DNA of 64,000 nt from Cycas panzhihuaensis (taxonomy: Eukaryota; Cycadophyta): NCBI GenBank assembly GCA_023213395.1, contig CM041465.1, positions 4,340,001 through 4,404,000 of the forward strand, given 5' to 3'. A program made the position numbers and the translations under genes. How positions within the stretch are numbered: the stretch's first letter is position 1; each line of letters starts with the position of its first letter. The notes under the pieces are model-generated. The model did not search any database, was not told the origin of the DNA, and worked only from the letters and a program-made list of their open reading frames with translations. Positions 1 through 9,172 of this stretch are shown here, in pieces.

Positions 1-891
1 TTTACAATATCTTAGGTAGTTGTTTTGGTGTTAAGGGTCCATCCACAAAGCTATGAGGTGCATTTCTTTATTTTTATGATTTTGGAATTAGATGATCAAT
101 ACCCCCCATTTAGTTACTTATTCATGAGATTATGTGACTCTCTCTATAATAGGTCAGCCCCTATTACCATAGTAATATAAGAGAAAAGAGTAAGAATACC
201 AAGAAATGGAGGTGAATGGAGTGGAGGGTGGAGATGGAAAGCACCAAATAAGAACCAAAAGGGCATTGAAGTAAACCTAATAAGATTATATTCATGAACA
301 TATCAATATGTCTTACATAAGATGGGGGTGTCATATTTATAAGAGGATCACCCCATTATTCTATTATTCTACTTCTAAAATACTCAATCCCATATTTCCT
401 TATCATTAACCTTTACTTAACCTATCCTCATATGGTAGAGGGCTATAACACTCTCCTTTGTGATTCCATTTATATTGCATTTGTGCAACTAGAGTCCATT
501 TATTTATTTATTCACTAAATTATTAGGTGCTCTATTATCTAATCCCTCTATTCCTCTTTCTTCACATTTTTAGGATTGGACATTTAAAAGGCTCTACTCA
601 CTTCTCCATTTATGAAGTTGGGAATACATTTCTTTATATCTCTTTATTTCATAATTTTGGAGTTGGTCAATCAAAGGTTTCCACTCACCTTCTTATTTAT
701 GAAATTATGAAGAAGCTTATACTCAAAGAGATTTTAACTTTTAAAACCACCTAAAACCTTTATAACTTTATAACTTTTTACTCTGATGCTTATTTTTGCT
801 GCTTCACTTATCATTAAAATGTTGAAGACCTATTCTTACACTTGATGAATTCTTTCCTTGTAACTTGTGTCCATTAATTGATCTTTTAGTA
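1..891. repeat. Left flank outside the nest, with decayed ~85-bp repeats
   Basis: AT-rich DNA with no convincing gene. Three degenerate copies of one unit can be read near 40-135, 540-640 and 625-715. Each has a catttctttat-type block, then a tttggaRttgg-type block, then a block ending in tatgaaattatg. Copies differ by substitutions and small indels. The short open frame at 527-754 lies across these repeats and is not credible as a gene. This is the sequence that was present before copia H inserted. Confidence 0.45.
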
Positions 892-896
892 TCTCT
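892..896. repeat. Left target-site duplication of copia H (tctct)
   Basis: The five bases tctct directly precede the TG of the 5' LTR. The same five bases follow the end of the 3' LTR at 55292-55296, 54 kb away, once the nested insertions are removed. This ties the outer limits of the whole nest together. Confidence 0.8.
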
Positions 897-1237
897 TGTT
901 AGAATTAATACTATCTCATTATGAAAAGGTGTAATGTTATCTTATAATGTAATGGTAGTTTAGATTTATTATAATTATTATTAAAAGCTATTATTAAAAT
1001 TTCATTGAATAAGTCATTATCCATTTCAACTAATATGTATTCATCTCTCATATTATGCAAGAGAGAGAGGGAATAGTGATCCTAAAAGGTTGATGTAATA
1101 TACACTCTGATAATATAATTATACTATTCTAAGGTGGTTTTTCTTCCCCCAAAGGGGTTTTCCACCTATCTATATATTGTCTCCTCTAGTTAGTTGATTA
1201 TGCTGTGAGATATTATAATTATTCTCCATCTCCAACA
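897..1237 (+). repeat. 5' LTR of copia H
   Basis: Starts TGTTAGAATTAATA and ends CCAACA just before the primer site. It matches 44644-44986, with roughly one difference in ten by eye in the first 100 bases, mostly transitions. Length 341 bp. Both copies share the tttttcttcc stretch and a gttttccacct block near the end. Confidence 0.85.
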
Positions 1238-1249
1238 TGGTATCAGAGC
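1238..1249 (+). other. Primer-binding site of copia H (initiator-Met tRNA)
   Basis: TGGTATCAGAGC, the standard plant Ty1/copia primer site complementary to the 3' end of tRNA-iMet, lies directly against the CA end of the LTR. It is unmutated. Confidence 0.92.
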
Positions 1250-1659
1250 AGGTTAATGAAGGATAGTAAAGAAGTAGTCCCAAGATCATTCTTCACTACA
1301 TGCAGGACTGAAATAATTAATCACAACATGGTAAGATCACCAAGGCTATAACCAAGAAGAGGGCTCTAAGTAGCTAGCAATGGTGTTTTCCTCCTCTATT
1401 AATTGACCCCATATCCTACTAGATAATAAATGCAAAGTACATCATTTAGGTTTAAATGACCATAGAGGTTCCCCCATCTATTTTTTCTTATTACCCTATC
1501 CCAATATTCAACAAGGAAGCTTCATCTTTATTTATTTGTTTATTTAAATAACCATATCATTCAAATAAACAACCATGTTTCCCTTTCCCCATAGTAGACA
1601 TTTTAACCCATTGATAAGATTATGAATAGAACTTATGGCATCAATAACCAACTTATCCC

Positions 1660-2180
1660 ATGTGAAATGGATGAAGGCATAAATGCCTTTGAGAAGATTT
1701 TCATATAAATGCATTGAATCAAAGGTCTTGTGGATTTTATCATAAGTGGCAAAAAGTTCCTCACCCTCAATAGAAAGTATTTCATTCATCTTGGTATCAT
1801 ATTAATGAGCATCATAGAAAGTATTTTATTGGCCTCATCCAACACAGATATCTTAATGTAATTAGGAGGAAGAGAGTGCATGAATAATATATCAAACACA
1901 CAACTAGGTGTCTCAACAATAATGTGAACCCCCCTCATGAGGATACATTGGTCTTCACACACACTTATCCCCCCAATACAAGCATGTACTTTAACTTGTA
2001 GGTAGTCACCAAGAGCCCACATGAACTTCTCAATTTATTAAGCAAGCTCTTATATAGGAGAACCAAAGCATGACATTCCAATAAGTTATAATCAATCTAT
2101 TACAAAATTCTAGAATAAAAAGTTACCATCTTTCCAATTCCACAATCCCTCCCTATACAGACAACAGGGTCTCTCCATGT
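1660..2180 (-). pseudogene. Rearranged fragment of a DEAD-box helicase gene, eIF4A-like
   Basis: Minus-strand translation matches plant eIF4A, the ATP-dependent RNA helicase of cap-dependent translation initiation. From 2180 down to about 1820 it reads from a damaged Walker A (CGIGKM where AQSGTGKT is expected) through [23 protein letters not shown], a damaged TPGR motif (TPSCVFD) and VLDEANKIL (motif II, DEAD changed to DEAN). Directly after this, 1808-1670 reads [10 protein letters not shown] and YENLLKGIYAF, which is the N-terminus of eIF4A. The order is therefore permuted: middle part first, N-terminus second. There are several frameshifts and stops. No other part of the helicase is visible. 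It lies antisense to copia H. Assignment rests on recalled family sequence, not a search. Confidence 0.8.
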
Positions 2181-2949
2181 CAGACATGGGTATTCTCGTG
2201 GGTGCCTCTCTACCATTAATCCATATCCACATTTCAACTATGTCTAATAGAGGGCATCTTTCATTAAACATTCTTATGGCTAGGGTATTGATTAGCTCTA
2301 ATTATAGAGGTTCTATGATCAAGTAGAGTCTAGTCACTATGGAAATAAGATAAAGGGCATTATGTTGTTGAAGGCAATTCTAATTATCAAGGACTGTAAA
2401 GAGATAGAGATGATCAATGAGTTGGAGATATCCATAGTAGAAATCAATGCAACATGATTATCATTCATTGGAAAAAGAATCCAAACAATGTTAATGAAGC
2501 CATCATAGCTCGACATTTAACAAAAAAATCATTAAGACCCTAAATATTTAGGATAAAGTTTAATTTAGATATATTTTTTTACAACATTACAGATATGAAT
2601 CATCCATGCAAAGTAGTATAATATTTTTATGAATACAAAAATATTTTATTTCTCTTAATTTTTATTTGAGGTTTGTAGCCCCCTACCCTTTAGCCCTTAG
2701 TCATATTGATCCCCTCATATAAACTTATGTTTAGTGTGAAAGGGGTTTAACTCATATTTCTCAACCTTTCATCTCATTCAGAAATCACCTACACTCTTTT
2801 CATGATACCTTGAGCATCTAGAGTCTAAATTTAGAACCAAAACATGCATTAGAATCCTAACTTAGTCATATTTAATTCAACTAGTCATTTGAACTATTTT
2901 GAAGTTGTTTTGAGGGTGCAATTTCAATTCAAAGTTAATGCTCTACAGT

Positions 2950-3215
2950 CAATGTCCCCCCCTGATCTTATATTGCCGTGCTTTCCAGATTGCTAACTTC
3001 TTCTATGCAAATTTTCCATATCGTGCATGGTAGTAAAGGAGCATTTGAAGTTCTCCACCATCGCCATTTAGGATGTGAGCAATGATTTTTTATTTACCTT
3101 CCCTCCCATTCAAATAAAAGAACTCAAACTAGCGCCCAGGCATAATAATCAAAGACTTTTCGCGTACTGTTCAGCTGCTTAATATTTAGGTACAAGGACA
3201 CTGCAACCTTGGATG
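2950..3215. other. Unassigned stretch that keeps CpG dinucleotides
   Basis: At least six CpGs lie within about 190 bases here (for example gccgtgc, catcgcc, agcgccc, tcgcgtac), while the surrounding kilobases have almost none. No domain was recognised on either strand. It could be a younger insertion or captured gene-flanking DNA. Confidence 0.4.
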
Positions 3216-3349
3216 TCTATCATATTAAAATGTGAGGCCCAACAACTGTAGAGCATGCCAAAATAAGTTTAGGTACATGATTTTAATTATCAAACTTCTT
3301 TATATTTTCTTAGTAATAATAATTCTTTAACATTTTGATAGTTAAACAT

Positions 3350-4076
3350 TAATTCCTTTTTAGGTACCTTCATATTCTAGTAGCAAATATTTTGTGGCTT
3401 TTAATGATAATTTTTCTAGAAAATGTTAGGTGTATATGATGAAAATTTGTAGTGAAGTTTTTAATATCTTTATTGAGCTTAAAATCTTAGTTGAAAATTA
3501 ATCTAACCTTAAAATTAAAAGTTTTAGATCTTATAATACCAAAGAATATTTAAATAATGAGTTTATATTTTTTTATAAAAAGAATGGAATGTAGTTACAA
3601 CACTTAGTTGCTTATACTCCTCAACAAAATAGTGTTACAAAATGCAAAAATTATATATTAGTAGAAATGACTAGATGCATGCTTCATACAAAAAAACTAG
3701 ATTTAAAATTATGGGCAAAAGCTATAGCTTATTCTAATTATCTTTTGAGTAGATTATCCATTAAATCATTAAATAACATTACATTGGAACAAAATAAGTT
3801 TGGTCATAAACATTTTGTTAAATACTTAAAAGCCTTTGGTAGTATTGCTTAAACACATGTTCCCAAAGAAAAATGAAAAAAACTTGATCTAAAGAGTTTA
3901 AAGTTTATCTTTGTTAGTTATAGTGAAGAAAGCAAGGTTTACTATTTATTAGATCCAGTCATGCATTCTATTTTAATCATGTGTACTCTCAAATTTGATG
4001 AAGAAGAATCTTCATCCAACACCAATTCAGACCATGTATATCTTCTTGTTGAGGAATTTTTAAATATTAACACTTT
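3350..4076 (+). pseudogene. Copia H integrase, core to C-terminal part (decayed)
   Basis: Plus-strand frames give copia integrase motifs in order: YFVAFNDNFSRK (expected FxDDFSRK), a region with the spacing of the second catalytic Asp (YNTKEYLNNEF, Asp lost), YTPQQNSVTKCKN (expected PQQNGVAERKN, so the catalytic Glu is lost), then RCMLHTKKLDLKLWAKA, and a SYSEESKVYYLLDP tail. The integrase would insert the cDNA into the genome. Two of the three catalytic acids are gone, as are many codons. The frame runs up to the insertion site of gypsy A and H continues after 25993. Confidence 0.8.
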
Positions 4077-4081
4077 ATCTA

Positions 4082-5042
4082 TGGTCTAAATCAGATCTTT
4101 TTAATCTTTATTTCCCTTCAAAAAAAATGTAAATACCTTTGGATAGAGTTTCATAGGTATTTCTAGCATTCAACAAGTGAAAAGTGGAATTTTGTGCTCT
4201 TAAAAATGGAAAAAGATATATATTACCAAGTATAACTAGGTGAAACCAAGTGTGACCGAACTACAACTATATATAATTAAACTATGACTAGGTGTGACCA
4301 AACTATGAGCAAGTACAACTAAGTGTGACCAAAATACAACTAAGTATGACTAGACTATATGTAGGTGCAACTAGGTATGATTAGACTACAACTAGGTGTG
4401 ATTAGGCTATGAACAATTATGACCAACTTCGATTAGACTATAACTAATAATAAAAAAGGTAATCCACTGATCACAAAAATTATCCAACATAGCCATATAC
4501 CTATCAGCTATCTAATGAGAGATAGAAAATAATTTTTTAAACTATTTTTTCATTAGTTATAAACAAAGGAAAATTAAGATATAAAAGAGGGAAAAAAATA
4601 AAAATAAAATAAACAAAAGGAATGAAGTTGAACAGATAGGGAGGAGCATAACAAAATAGACTAGATCTATTTATGAGATAAGAAGGAGACCTAGAAGTTT
4701 TAAACACAGCTAAGGAGAGAAGGAAAATAGTAGTAGTAGTCTTAAATAGATGCCTGAGTCTGTTATCATCCTAAGAAAGAGTCACAATTGAATGAAGGTC
4801 AAGATCCTCACATCAAGATTGTTGGAAAATATTCCAGGAAAGATGCAACAACTAAGAAAGAGACCAAACCTCTTCTTTTCATTCCCAAGTTGATGTAGCA
4901 GTCTAGTAAATGCTCAATAGAGAGAAAAAAATAAACATATTTGATAAGAATATTGTCAAATATAATACAAATACATTATAAATATTGAATCTAAGTTACT
5001 TCAATTAGATTAAGTCATTACTTTTCCATTCAATTCAGATCA
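4082..5042 (+). repeat. 5' LTR of gypsy A
   Basis: Starts TGGTCTAAATCAGATC and ends CAGATCA; pairs with 25082-25988 along its length. 961 bp. Contains the 10-11-bp minisatellite at 4231-4445 and an AG-rich downstream half. The 3' copy starts TGATCCAAATCAAATC and ends TTGAATCA. Confidence 0.85.
4231..4445 (+). repeat. Minisatellite of alternating 10- and 11-bp units in the A LTR
   Basis: About 20 consecutive units of the type gtgaccaaact / atgagcaagt, alternating 11 and 10 bp so that two units make 21 bp. The same array is in the other LTR at 25229-25425. It lies early in the LTR, in the probable U3 (promoter) part. Confidence 0.75.
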
Positions 5043-5049
5043 ATATTTT

Positions 5050-5061
5050 TGGTATTAGAGC
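5050..5061 (+). other. Primer-binding site of gypsy A
   Basis: TGGTATTAGAGC is one C-to-T change from TGGTATCAGAGC, the tRNA-iMet complement. It begins eight bases after the LTR end. Confidence 0.75.
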
Positions 5062-5379
5062 ATAGTTCCAAACCCTTAGGAGTTTTAGGACAAGAAAACT
5101 CACCATGTTATTATGTTAAAAGATTTTATAAAAACTAGATTTCAATATCAAGTGACTAGAGAACCCTTGATAAAACCTCTTAAAAGGGATCATAGAGAGT
5201 GATGAAAGATGGCAGATATAGAGTAAGAAATGGAGAAAAGATTTTTAAGGATAGAGTAAAGTCTTGAAAGATTGACTCATCTTATGGTAAAACTTGTATC
5301 CCAATAGGGTGGATCTTCTTCCATAGCCAAAGACAAGAAGAAAGAAGAAGATGAACTAATAAAATAGGAGACAAGTGAA

Positions 5380-6240
5380 GGTACTTAAGGAGGACTTACA
5401 AATGACCAACAAGATGAAGAGGAAAGAGACAAAAATCCATCTTTAGAGAAGCCCATGATAGCAAATCTATTCAAGGCTGAGGAAAATCTAGAATTGGCCA
5501 TCTATAGTGGATCTATAGATGTTGAGAAGCTAGATAATTACTTAGACCAATTAGAGATATATTTCTTAATTTATAAGTACAAGAACCAGCAAAGGATAAC
5601 TTTTTCTAGGCTAAAACTCTCCAAACACATATTGTTCTGGTGGAATATATATCTAAAATCCCATGATGTGGCTAAGATAATATGGTAGTAATTTAAAGCC
5701 CTTATAAAAAATCAATTCTATCCCATTGGGCATGAAGAATAGCAGTAGATTAAATGGTAGTATTATAAACAAGAAAGGGGCTAAAATATCTAAGATTATA
5801 TAATAGAATTTTGTAAGCAAGCTATTGTGTTGAATATTTTATTAAATGACAAAGATATGATGTTGATATATATTAGAGGTTTACTCCAATATATTCAATA
5901 GGAACTCTAGTTGTTCAAAGTGAAAACCCTTGATGAGGCCAACAAAAAAGAAATTGTTATTAAGAAGAGGAACAAGAAGAAAGATATATAGCTCAAGAAG
6001 ATAGTAGTAAACCTCCTCAAGGAAAGAAGTTTTAGGAAAACTAGGACATCGACCAATTAAGGGTTTTAGCAAGAAGAAGTAAGTCAATACCACTCAAATC
6101 AAAGTCTCTTGCATGTATTGTAAGTGGGCAGGACATAGAATTGAAGAACTAGTTTTTACATCTAGAGAAGTGATCCAAGAACAAAGGAAAAGGCAAAGAT
6201 AAAATTGAAGGCAAAGATTTACTCAATACCATAGGAGAAG
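5380..6240 (+). pseudogene. Gypsy A gag (decayed)
   Basis: The longest open piece, 5455-5688, reads YSGSIDVEKLDNYLDQLEIYF, then LKLSKHILFWWNIYLKSHD. This is the retrotransposon gag fold of plant chromoviruses (W-rich helix, then FKALIKNQFYP after a stop). Further pieces follow to about 6090 (LLNDKDMMLIYIRGL, FKVKTLDEANKK). A damaged zinc knuckle (SCMYCKWAGHRIEE) lies near 6105-6150. Gag would build the particle that encloses the RNA. Frame breaks and TAG stops occur throughout. Confidence 0.75.
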
Positions 6241-6329
6241 AAGATATTTATGGCACTAAAGGATCCAATGAGAAGTTGATGCCCATGGGTAACGCTAAAC
6301 CTAAAAATAACCATCAATAAGTTGATTTA

Positions 6330-6675
6330 GAGATTAGAGAGGAGTTCTTCATGGTGAGAATATAGGTGAAACAAATCATGGTTGATGTTATCTTTAATAG
6401 TGGTAGCTAAAATAATTTAATCTTAGAGGCATTAGTGAAGAAGTTGGGATTAAATATGCATGCACATCCAAAACCATATCCTCTTGGATGGCTACAAAAA
6501 GATATAGAATTGTAGGTTACTAACTAATGTAAATTCAAGTTTACAATTTCAGAAAGGTTAATTGATCAAGTTAAATATGAAGTAATTCCCTTAGATGTTT
6601 GCCAGGGTATATTTTGCAGACCATATCTCTATGATAGAGATGGAGTTCATCATAAGAGGTTGAGAAAGATTTGAC
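6330..6675 (+). pseudogene. Gypsy A protease (decayed)
   Basis: Frames include IMVDVIFNSGS where the aspartic protease motif (VDSGSTHNFI type) is expected, followed by LVKKLGLNMHAHPKPYPLGW and VIPLDVCQGIF. These match the retropepsin flap and the LGxPWL-type segment of Ty3/gypsy. The catalytic D is replaced in the FNSGS reading. Located between gag and RT as expected. Confidence 0.65.
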
Positions 6676-6959
6676 TCATCAAGGATGATAAAGCATTTCT
6701 AATCAATGCATCAAAACTTCAAAAGAAGATCTCCTTCATATCCTCCTAACAATAATTAATGCTTGTGGGAAATTTATGGTACTAATGGTGAAGAAAAAGT
6801 TGGAAGAAAAGGAGAAAGTAGAGTCCTTAACATAAGCATTGGATAGAAAATAATTGTAGTTTATATTGAATGCCTAAAGTATAGGTATAATGATGTATTC
6901 TAGGAGCCAAAAGGGTTTCCCCTAAGAGGGAAATTAAGTATGAAATATAGGTAGTTGTT

Positions 6960-7690
6960 GATTCACCTTTACCCAATCTTAGTCTTTATCAGAACTCTAT
7001 TTTGGAGAATGAAGAGATTAAGAAGCAGATTCAAGAACCCTTAGATCAAGGAGAGATTAAGCCAAGTTATTCCCCTTGCGATTCACCTTTTATTCTGGTG
7101 CTCAAGAAAGATGGAGGTTGAAGAATGTGCATTGACTATCAAGTATCAAATAAGATTATGATAAAGAATTAACATCCCATACCATTAATAGATGACTTGT
7201 TGTACCAGCTATAATCTATAAGATATTTTTGCAAGTTAGACTTGAAATCATACTACCATTAGGTTTGAATCTGGGAGGACACTTGGAAGATAACCTTTAA
7301 ATGAAAGTAAGGGTTATTCAAATGGATGGTGATGCATTTTGGTTTATGCAAAATAGCTACCACCTTCATGAGGTTGATGAATGAGGTATTGAGACCTTTT
7401 ATTAATGATTTTATTATTATTTATCTGGATGATATTCTAATTTTTAGTCAAATTTTAGAGGAGCACCTCCAACATGTTGAACAAGTGCTCAAAGTGCTTC
7501 AATAGTAGTAGTTAAAACTTAACCTAAAGAAGTGTAAGTTTGAGAAGTAATCTCTTATCTCTTGGGATTTGTAGTTGGAGGAGGAGAATTGAACATTAAC
7601 CCAACAAAGATTAGAGTCATTCCTAATTGGCCCACACCCAGGATAATCATAGAGATAATGAGTTTCATTAGTGCTAGTCAATATTTAAGA
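6960..7690 (+). pseudogene. Gypsy A reverse transcriptase (decayed)
   Basis: Clear RT blocks in order: KQIQEPLDQGEIKPSYSP, FILVLKKDGG, RMCIDYQVSNK, LIDDLLYQL, KLDLKSYYH, HFGLCKIATTFMRLMNEVL, and the active-site box IIYLDDIL near 7420-7440, followed by HLQHVEQVLKVL and LKLNLKKCKFEK. This is a plant Ty3/gypsy RT. The two catalytic Asp of YLDD are preserved, but stops and indels break the frame in many places. Confidence 0.85.
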
Positions 7691-7699
7691 AAGTTTATT

Positions 7700-8140
7700 T
7701 TTTAATTCTCTCAAATTATAACACCTCTACATGCATTAATAGGAGGTTATACAAAATTGCATTGGGAGTATGAGCAAGAAAAAGCTTTTAGGCTTCTAAA
7801 GAAAAAAATTTATGAAGCATTAGTATTAGCCTTACTATCATTACAAAAATTATTCAAGTTGGAGATTGATACTTCAGGCTATACCATGGGAGCATATTAT
7901 TTAGAGAATTTTAATAAAGCTATGAAAAATTACCTAACTTATGATAAGGAACTCTATGTATTACATCAAGTAGTCAAGCATTGGAGACCTTACTTGTTGG
8001 GAAAATAGGTAGTCATCCACACCAACCACAAGCCTTTGCAATTCTTGTAGACACTGTCTAAATTATAACAGGCCAAGCACATGAAATAGATGTCCTATTT
8101 ATAGTAGTTTTACATTGTAGTTAAGTATAAACTTATATCT
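7700..8140 (+). pseudogene. Gypsy A RNase H (decayed)
   Basis: The open piece 7757-8008 reads HWEYEQEKAFRLLKKKI, then FKLEIDTSGYTMGAYYL, LTYDKELYVLHQVVKHW and RPYLLGK. After a stop comes VVIHTNHKPLQFL. This is the RT-linked RNase H, which removes the RNA template strand. A short segment between MGAY and NYLTYDKEL looks deleted relative to the family. Confidence 0.82.
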
Positions 8141-8149
8141 ATACCTCCT

Positions 8150-9172
8150 TAACAACAAGGTATTTCTAGCTTATTAGTACCTCTACAATTTCATTTTTTC
8201 CATGATGAGTATATAGATTTATACATAGAAGATAAGGTATTCAATCCCATCTTAGAGAAGTTCCAATAGGGAAAAGTAATTGTTGATTTTTAGCTAAGAA
8301 ATGGTCTACTTTTCAAATATGATAAGCTTTATATTCTAAAGCATGCAAACTAAATGAAGTGGGTAAGAGAAGCTCACACATCTCGAGTAGTAGGACATTT
8401 CAAAGTGGGGAAAACATTGTTGAACTTGCAGTGATATATGTATTGGCCTAATATACAACAAGACATGACTACAATAGTATGAAGATGTATATTATGTAGC
8501 ACATGAAATCCAGCCAATAAGGAGTTGGGATTATACACTCCACTTCCCCTTCTATCATGGCCATGGGAGAGTATCTCTATAGATTTCCTTGGAGGACTAC
8601 CATGAACCAATGGCATGGATTATTTGTTTGTAGTTGTTGATCAATTCAGTAAAATGGTGGTTTTAATTCCATATAGGAAGACACATACAAGAGAAAACAT
8701 AGCTAGATTATTTTTTTAGTGTGATTGGAAGCACTTTAGGCTTTCCAACTCTCTTATTTTTTATCAAGATAACATATTTTTGAGCCATTTTTAGCAAGCT
8801 CTTTAGGAGATGATGGATACAAAGTTAAGGATGAGCATGACCTTCCATCCTCAAATAGATGGCTAGACTAAAGTTATTAATAGGACATTGGTGTAGCTAC
8901 TTCAAGGATATAATGCCAAGCATCCCAAGACTTGGGACAAAAGTCTCCCATACCTATAATTTTCCTCTAATAGAGAAATCCATAGCTCAACTTAGAAGTT
9001 TTCATTTGAGGTATGTTTGGGATTTCTACCTGTAAGCCCATTTGATTTAGAATTTTCATCCAAATTTACTACTAGAAATATAAAGGAGAAAGAAGGATAA
9101 GAGAAGGCACCAAGATTCTTGGAAAGAATTGAAAAAAATCATCAACAAGTTGAGGAGCAGATTCAATGATCT
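8150..9172 (+). pseudogene. Gypsy A integrase, zinc finger and catalytic core (decayed)
   Basis: After a linker there is a zinc-finger part (CILCST near 8480), then the core in broken frames: NGMDYLFVVVDQFSKMVV around 8600-8660, a GFPTLLFFIKI segment where the second Asp would be, HPQ(T)DGQTK-like text near 8850, and the LPYxQFSFN and PFEVCLGFLPVSPFDLEF segments near 8950-9050. Reading stops at LQRS, where the gypsy C LTR begins. The next residues of the family resume at 24583. A second copy of 8648-9172 lies at 20948-21472. Confidence 0.8.

Larger units (their letters stand above)
1250..3340. other. Leader/internal region of copia H without recognisable gag
   Basis: This is where copia gag, protease and the integrase zinc finger should lie. 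None can be read in any frame. The tract instead holds the eIF4A-like pseudogene on the minus strand (about 1660-2180), AT-rich unassigned DNA (2190-2940 and 3220-3340), and a short CpG-bearing stretch (2950-3215). Either gag decayed beyond recognition or foreign DNA replaced it. Confidence 0.5.
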
